Origin: Tateyamaria sp947503385
Lineage (GTDB): Bacteria; Pseudomonadota; Alphaproteobacteria; Rhodobacterales; Rhodobacteraceae
Assembly: GCF_051195235.1 (NCBI RefSeq)
Contig: NZ_JBNFZM010000003.1
Location: 310,001 to 374,000, forward strand
DNA length: 64,000 nucleotides
Direction: 5' to 3'
A program made the position numbers and the translations under genes. Below, piece after piece: positions 59,781 through 64,000 of the stretch (positions are counted from its first letter, which is position 1; each line of letters starts with the position of its first letter). The notes under the pieces were generated by a model that ran no database searches, was not told the DNA's origin, and saw nothing but the letters and a program-made list of their open reading frames with translations.

Positions 59781-60319
59781 CCCGGACAGTACGCACTATC
59801 CTCCGCCGCTTTCGGCGCGACGAAGACGGGGCGGCACCTGTGATCGAATTCGTGATCATGTTCCCCATCCTGATCTTTCTCCTGCTGTCCGCGTTCGAAC
59901 TTAGCATCTACGCTTTCCGCCAGAACTGGCTGGACCGCGGTCTCGACCTTGCTGTGCGCGACATTCGCCTGAACACGGGCCAGAATTACACGCACACGCA
60001 GGTCAAGGCGATGATCTGCGAAAAGTCAGGCTTCCTGCAGGACTGCAACGCGCATCTGAAACTTGAGATGAACCCGGTCGATCCGCGCGGTTTCGTGGCC
60101 TTTGAAGGCGGCGCGGACTGTGTCGACACCGCGCAGCCGCTGGCCCCCTCGCGGTCCTTTGTTCACGGCGCGGAACACTCGCTGATGATCCTGCGGGCCT
60201 GTTATCTCTATGACCCGGTCTTCCCCCGTATCGGTATGGGCGAGGCCATGACGAAGGATGGCAACGAGTACTATCCGCTCATCGCTGTATCCGTCTTTGT
60301 TCAGGAGCCAAGCTCATGA
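59777..60319 (+). CDS. TadE-like pseudopilin
   Basis: A 180-residue minor pseudopilin: 'RRFRRDEDGAAPVIEFVIMFPILIFLLLSAFELSIYAFRQ' in part, with Glu at position 5 of the helix, the TadE signature processed by the TadV peptidase. The soluble part has four Cys ('MICEKSGFLQDCN', 'GADCVDT', 'ILRACYL'), likely disulfide-bonded. Between TadG-like and TadF-like genes, each overlapping by four bases. Confidence 0.9.
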   Translation: MTRTVRTILRRFRRDEDGAAPVIEFVIMFPILIFLLLSAFELSIYAFRQNWLDRGLDLAVRDIRLNTGQNYTHTQVKAMICEKSGFLQDCNAHLKLEMNPVDPRGFVAFEGGADCVDTAQPLAPSRSFVHGAEHSLMILRACYLYDPVFPRIGMGEAMTKDGNEYYPLIAVSVFVQEPSS

Positions 60320-60876
60320 TGAATATTTCCCGCTTCCTGCGCCGCTTCCGCGACAACGAACGCGGCAGCATCGCACTGGAATGTGTTCTGGTGATCCCGA
60401 TGCTGATGTGGGCCTACTTGTCCATGTACTCGTTCTTTCACGCCTACCGGACGCATTCGCTGAACATCAAAACGGCCTATGCCATTGGCGACGTTATTTC
60501 GCGTGAAACGAACCCCCTGGACACCTCGTATCTGACAGGCATTCACGAAATGGCCGCATATATGTCGTGGACCCAGCCCAGCAACTTTGCGATCCGCATC
60601 ACCAGCGTAAAATACGACGCCGATGCGGACGAATACCAACGCGACTGGAGCCAGGTCAAAGGCTGGGTGCCTGCGCTGGACAATGCCGCCGTCGAGGCGC
60701 TGCGCAACCACCTGCCGGTTATGCCTGACGGAGAGCGTGTGGTCGTGGTCGAGACGTTCGAGCAATACGATCCGCCGTTCAACATGGGGCTGAGCGATCA
60801 CGAGATCCACAACTTCGTGTTCACCCGTCCCCGCTATGCGCCGCGCGTCTGCTTTGACGAGTGCGCAGGCGTCTAA
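60316..60876 (+). CDS. TadF-like pseudopilin
   Basis: A 186-residue minor pseudopilin: 'RRFRDNERGSIALECVLVIPMLMWAYLSMYSF' in part is the pseudopilin leader with Glu at helix position 5 and the membrane helix. The rest is soluble with a C-terminal Cys pair ('RVCFDECAGV'). Last of the three pilus genes. The 3' end overlaps the convergent gene at 60873 by four bases. Confidence 0.88.
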   Translation: MMNISRFLRRFRDNERGSIALECVLVIPMLMWAYLSMYSFFHAYRTHSLNIKTAYAIGDVISRETNPLDTSYLTGIHEMAAYMSWTQPSNFAIRITSVKYDADADEYQRDWSQVKGWVPALDNAAVEALRNHLPVMPDGERVVVVETFEQYDPPFNMGLSDHEIHNFVFTRPRYAPRVCFDECAGV

Positions 60877-61364
60877 ACGCCGTCACGCTCCGCAATCATG
60901 GCCGAGATCATCTCGGCCATGAACTTTGCCTGATGACCGGGTGTCATACCGCCCACCCCAATCCGCGCGCCCATCCGCCACCACATGCCGGGATGCCAGC
61001 TGCGTGGCGCCTTATGCGACAGTTTCAGCAAAAAACCGTTGGAAGGTTTGAACGCAAACATGCCTCGGTCCACACTCACGATCTGATCCACAGGTGCCAG
61101 CACCATGCCGCGGGTGTCGCGCAGCTCTGACCGGGTCAGTTCAATCGCGTGCGACGTGGCGCGCCGCATCTTTTCCGCCATCCAGATCGCGCCGCCGCCC
61201 ACGACAAACAGGAACACCTGCCAGCCCGGCTCGGGCGGGTTCACAACCGCCACATACAGCACCAGCACCGCCAGCACCCAGATTGATCCGACGCCAAGAA
61301 TACGCCGCCCGGCCGAAGAGTGGACGGTGGCGAGCACTTCGTCTTGTTTTGCAGCTTTGCCCAT
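60873..61364 (-). CDS. Hypothetical membrane protein, two spans and PH-like domain
   Basis: A 163-residue protein with two hydrophobic helices (about 21-42 'RILGVGSIWVLAVLVLYVAVV' and 46-62 'GWQVFLFVVGGGAIWMAEKM') and a soluble C-terminal domain of beta strands ('ELTRSELRDTRGMVLAPVDQIVSVDRGMF' in part, 'LLKLSHKAPRSW') that resembles a bacterial PH-like fold. No function known. Convergent with the TadF-like gene. Confidence 0.8.
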   Translation of the reverse strand: MGKAAKQDEVLATVHSSAGRRILGVGSIWVLAVLVLYVAVVNPPEPGWQVFLFVVGGGAIWMAEKMRRATSHAIELTRSELRDTRGMVLAPVDQIVSVDRGMFAFKPSNGFLLKLSHKAPRSWHPGMWWRMGARIGVGGMTPGHQAKFMAEMISAMIAERDGV

Positions 61365-61402
61365 GTCGGCCTCCTACCCGTCAGGTGGCCCGCTCACAAG
61401 GG

Positions 61403-62347
61403 TCAGCGGCGCACGATCACTTCAGCGCCCCGCTCTTCGGGTTCATCATCTACCATTTCAGACGGAAAACCGGGGGCCGTGACGTCCAACCCGGTGACCT
61501 CTTCGAGCCGCTTTATGATGTTCGGGCTCAATTCGCGCGGCCCAAACCGCGCAATTCCATCGTTAAAAATTTCGATCAGCAGCGGGTTAAGCTCAAGCGG
61601 CACACCGGCCCGGTCGGCCACGTCCTGAAACAGGCCGATATCCTTGGCCACAAGGTCCATCGTAAACGAGATGTCGCGGGAACCGTTCAGGATCACCTGG
61701 CTTTCGGTTTCGTGCACAAAGGACGTGCCCGAACTGATCGCCATCGCCTCGTAGGCCACGGCCAGATCCATGCCCGCACCCTTGGCCACGGTCAGCGCTT
61801 CGGCGCACGACACAAGATTTGCGGTCGCGAGGTAATTGGTCAGCACCTTCAGCACCGATGCAGATCCCAGATCGCCTGTGTGCAGCACCCGCCGACCCAT
61901 CGTGGTCAAAAGCGGCAGAATGCGCTCGAACGTCTCCCGGTCACAGCCTGCAAAGATACTGATATTGCCTGTATCTGCCCGGTGGCAGCCACCCGAGACC
62001 GGGCAATCCACCGCCGCGCCGCCCTTTGCTATGACCGCGCCGCCCAAACGTTTGACCTCCGCCTCATCGGTTGTCGACATCTCCATCCAAATCTTGCCGG
62101 GACCGATATGCGGCAGCATCTCGTCCATCACCGCTGCCGAAGCTGCGGGGCTGGGCAAGCAGGTGATCACGGCATCGCAGGTCTGCATCAATTCAGCCGG
62201 GCTGCCGCCGTCACGCGCGCCATCGCCGACCTTGGCCGCGACCAGCGCCGCATCCAGATCGTGCACCGCCACGTCGTGGCCGTTGCGCAACAAGCTGCCC
62301 GACAGCTTGCCCCCAACATTTCCCAGCCCGATGAATCCGATTTTCAT
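61403..62347 (-). CDS. NAD(P)-dependent beta-hydroxyacid dehydrogenase (HIBADH/GarR family)
   Basis: A 314-residue enzyme of the 3-hydroxyisobutyrate/tartronate semialdehyde reductase family: N-terminal Rossmann 'MKIGFIGLGNVGGKLSGSLL' with the family's usual GLGxMG replaced by GLGNVG, substrate loop 'DCPVSGGCHRADTGNISIFAGCD', and catalytic Lys/Asn in 'SASVLKVLTNYLATANL'. The exact hydroxyacid is not predictable. Adjacent on the same strand to a uronate dehydrogenase-like gene (gap ~100 bp), pointing to sugar-acid catabolism. Confidence 0.9.
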   Translation of the reverse strand: MKIGFIGLGNVGGKLSGSLLRNGHDVAVHDLDAALVAAKVGDGARDGGSPAELMQTCDAVITCLPSPAASAAVMDEMLPHIGPGKIWMEMSTTDEAEVKRLGGAVIAKGGAAVDCPVSGGCHRADTGNISIFAGCDRETFERILPLLTTMGRRVLHTGDLGSASVLKVLTNYLATANLVSCAEALTVAKGAGMDLAVAYEAMAISSGTSFVHETESQVILNGSRDISFTMDLVAKDIGLFQDVADRAGVPLELNPLLIEIFNDGIARFGPRELSPNIIKRLEEVTGLDVTAPGFPSEMVDDEPEERGAEVIVRR

Positions 62348-62450
62348 GACAATGTTCCCCTTGGACGATACGCATTTCGCCGCAGGCAATCCGGTCCATC
62401 GTGCAAAGTCCGTCCCGTTTGCGACACCTCTCACATGATGTCAGACCAAC

Positions 62451-63293
62451 TCAGCCCTTGCCCGTGTCATCTTTGTTAAGGTTGAGCAACGACATCGCGG
62501 ATTTACCCAGTTCGATGCCCGCAAAAGGCCCTCCATGGCGCGCGTTCGACACATCATGGGGGTCAAGCGCGCCATATTCGGCAAAAATCGCCTCGGCAAA
62601 CTGCTCTGCATTGTCCTGCGGCTTGTAGCCCAAATGCCGTGCCCCTGAATTGTCGACCGGCGCGCGGTCATTGTTTGACACGCCATAAATGATCGAAAAT
62701 TCAGTGATCGGCGTGTCGATGGCCCGCTGCACGAGGCGCACACAATCGTCATAGCTCAACCATGTGCCCACGGCCCTGGGGTTCGTCACTTGGGCGCAGG
62801 ACAGGATACGCAGACACACTGCCTCTAACCCTCGTTTTTCCCAATACATCCGACCCAAATCTTCGGCAAAGCACTTGGCCAGCCCGTAGAACGTGTCGGG
62901 CCGGTGCGGCACATCGATGCCGATGGCTTCTGTTTTGGGATACATCCCAACCGCATGGATGGACGAGGCATAGACCACCCGACGGCAGCCATTGCGATGC
63001 GCGGCCTCCCAAATGTTGTACGCTCCGATGAAATTTGGCCCCAGCAATTCCTCGAACGGGCCTTCGTCCACGATCGCGCCAAAATGCACAACCATATCAG
63101 CACCTTGCAGCATCTGTTCGAACGGCGCCAGTTCAGACAGATCGGCCTTAATATAGGTCTCGTTTGCCGCAAGACCGGGCACGCTGTCGGCAATGTCCGT
63201 GCTCACGAACTCCTCGCACATTGCAGCCAGCGGCCCCCGCAGATAAGAGCCGAGCTTGCCCGCCGCTCCCGTCAAAACCAGTTTCTTCAGCAT
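62451..63293 (-). CDS. NAD-dependent epimerase/dehydratase family, uronate dehydrogenase-like
   Basis: A 280-residue extended SDR: 'KLVLTGAAGKLGSYLRGPLA' (GxxGxxG), 'VVHFGAIVDEGPFEELLGPNF', active-site Ser in 'VYASSIHAVG' and Tyr-x3-Lys in 'TFYGLAKCFAEDLGRM'. This order, with 'PDVP'-like 'IDVPHRPDTFYGL', is that of bacterial uronate dehydrogenases (Udh) which oxidise galacturonate/glucuronate to the lactones. Nearby beta-hydroxyacid dehydrogenase and flavin oxidoreductase fit a catabolic operon. Substrate is inferred. Confidence 0.85.
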   Translation of the reverse strand: MLKKLVLTGAAGKLGSYLRGPLAAMCEEFVSTDIADSVPGLAANETYIKADLSELAPFEQMLQGADMVVHFGAIVDEGPFEELLGPNFIGAYNIWEAAHRNGCRRVVYASSIHAVGMYPKTEAIGIDVPHRPDTFYGLAKCFAEDLGRMYWEKRGLEAVCLRILSCAQVTNPRAVGTWLSYDDCVRLVQRAIDTPITEFSIIYGVSNNDRAPVDNSGARHLGYKPQDNAEQFAEAIFAEYGALDPHDVSNARHGGPFAGIELGKSAMSLLNLNKDDTGKG

Positions 63294-63303
63294 TGCGCGC
63301 TCC

Positions 63304-64000
63304 TCATATCACGGCCCGTTCGATGATCGGCTTTTGCGCCAGAACACGATCGAAATGGAAGGGGGTCAGATCAAGACTTCGGTACGCCCCGTATGTCAGC
63401 CATTCGGCTGTGCCACGCCCCATGGCGGGCGATTGTTGCAGACCATGCCCCGAGAACCCGTTGAGAAAGACGAAATTCTCCACCTCCGGGTGCGGCCCAA
63501 GGATCGCATTATGGTCCAATGTGTTCATCGCATAGTGCCCAGCCCATTCCGCTGTAACCTTGATCGTCTCAAACTGCGGGATGCGCGTGGCCAGCACCGG
63601 CCAGATGTGATCCTGCCACAGCGCATGATCCATCGCGAAATCATCGTATTCCACGGCCGGGTCGACCCCCGAATGCCCACCCGCCTGATAGGTACCGCCT
63701 CCGTTTTCGCGCACATGCACGCCGGACGGATCAATGGTCAGCGGCAAGTCCTGATCCAGAGGCCGTTCCGCCGCGAACACCCACGAATAGCGCTTGCGCG
63801 GCTCGACCGGCACGTCGATCCCGGCCATGGCGGCGGTGCGTGCCGCGCGCGGGCCAGAGGCATTGACCACCTGCCCGCATCCAACAACCTCTCCGCTGGC
63901 GAGCGTCACAGATTCAACGCGGGCACCACTGCGCGTGATCGCGACGACTTCGTTCTGGATGTACTCTACCCCGCGCTCGCGCGCCTGACGGCGCCACCAT
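63304..64000 (-). CDS. FAD-dependent oxidoreductase, DAO/DadA-like (5' end outside window)
   Basis: Only the C-terminal ~231 residues are visible; the frame continues past the right edge. It reads '...WWRRQARERGVEYIQNEVV', 'VVNASGPRAARTAAMAGIDVPVEPRKRYSW', in part, and 'NTLDHNAILGPHPEVENFVFLNGFSGHGLQQSPAMGR' in part, which is typical of the D-amino acid/glycine oxidase-like flavoprotein family (DAO). The stop is ten bases from the upstream edge of the uronate dehydrogenase-like gene's start region, so they are probably cotranscribed. Substrate unknown. Confidence 0.9.
   Translation of the reverse strand, partial: WWRRQARERGVEYIQNEVVAITRSGARVESVTLASGEVVGCGQVVNASGPRAARTAAMAGIDVPVEPRKRYSWVFAAERPLDQDLPLTIDPSGVHVRENGGGTYQAGGHSGVDPAVEYDDFAMDHALWQDHIWPVLATRIPQFETIKVTAEWAGHYAMNTLDHNAILGPHPEVENFVFLNGFSGHGLQQSPAMGRGTAEWLTYGAYRSLDLTPFHFDRVLAQKPIIERAVI

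Noticed and set aside
1..64000. tRNA or rRNA genes, CRISPR arrays, insertion sequences, phage attachment sites
   Set aside because: No TTCGAATC-type T-arm context with cloverleaf, no spaced repeats, no transposase or integrase motifs were seen on either strand.

Overview
The window is a GC-rich, densely coding chromosomal segment of an alphaproteobacterium, most likely a marine Rhodobacteraceae (Roseobacter-group) member. The evidence is the combination of a soxBDAG sarcosine oxidase operon, plant-type glutamate-cysteine ligase, cobalamin genes, tadG/E/F-like pilus genes, a HlyU-family protein, full CtrA-type boxes (TTAA-N7-TTAA), an alphaproteobacterial LexA box (GTTC-N7-GTTC) and CcrM-type GANTC sites. 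I found no rRNA, tRNA, CRISPR array, insertion sequence or phage gene, so this reads as core chromosome with a few lineage-specific inserts.

Layout. 1-10.7 kb: an AsmA-family gene cut by the window edge, rimO, a small membrane protein, a LexA-box-preceded repeat protein, DCC and HlyIII proteins, an M48 lipoprotein, a glutathionyl-hydroquinone reductase-like GST, a degenerate receiver protein beside a CtrA box, then cobC-cbiB-lytic transglycosylase. 10.7-23.3 kb: smc, a lipoprotein, a FadR-type regulator, a pecS/pecM-like divergent pair with twin 18-bp palindromes, an rsmE-membrane protein-gshA operon, ubiA, and an OmpA/BON-like protein with a coiled-coil partner. 23.3-34.4 kb: SDR, uvrC, pgsA, moaD and moaE on the minus strand, a Ca2+/Na+ antiporter operon with an S49 protease and a 53-aa protein, an ABC-2 exporter, CoxG, an EamA transporter and a quinone oxidoreductase.

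34.4-43.6 kb is a riboflavin cluster (nrdR-ribD ... ribE-ribBX-ribH-nusB on the minus strand) split by three capsule genes (kpsS, a Wza/KpsD-like exporter, kpsC) on the plus strand. The RibB protein carries a C-terminal GTP cyclohydrolase II-like domain without its zinc cysteines, i.e. the RibBX form. 43.7-50.2 kb holds YjbQ, an SDR, HlyU, and the dnaG-rpoD macromolecular-synthesis pair with a tight cluster of four GANTC sites upstream of rpoD. 50.2-55.3 kb is the sarcosine oxidase operon soxB-D-A-G.

55.4-58.0 kb holds the most unusual locus: a 35-aa ORF with a good Shine-Dalgarno, translationally coupled (TGATG) to a 294-aa protein whose C terminus resembles a Fic motif but lacks the catalytic His, followed upstream by gdhA. 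The right end carries tadG-like (von Willebrand A), TadE-like and TadF-like genes, then a probable sugar-acid or amino-acid catabolic group: a beta-hydroxyacid dehydrogenase, a uronate dehydrogenase-like enzyme and a truncated FAD-dependent oxidoreductase.
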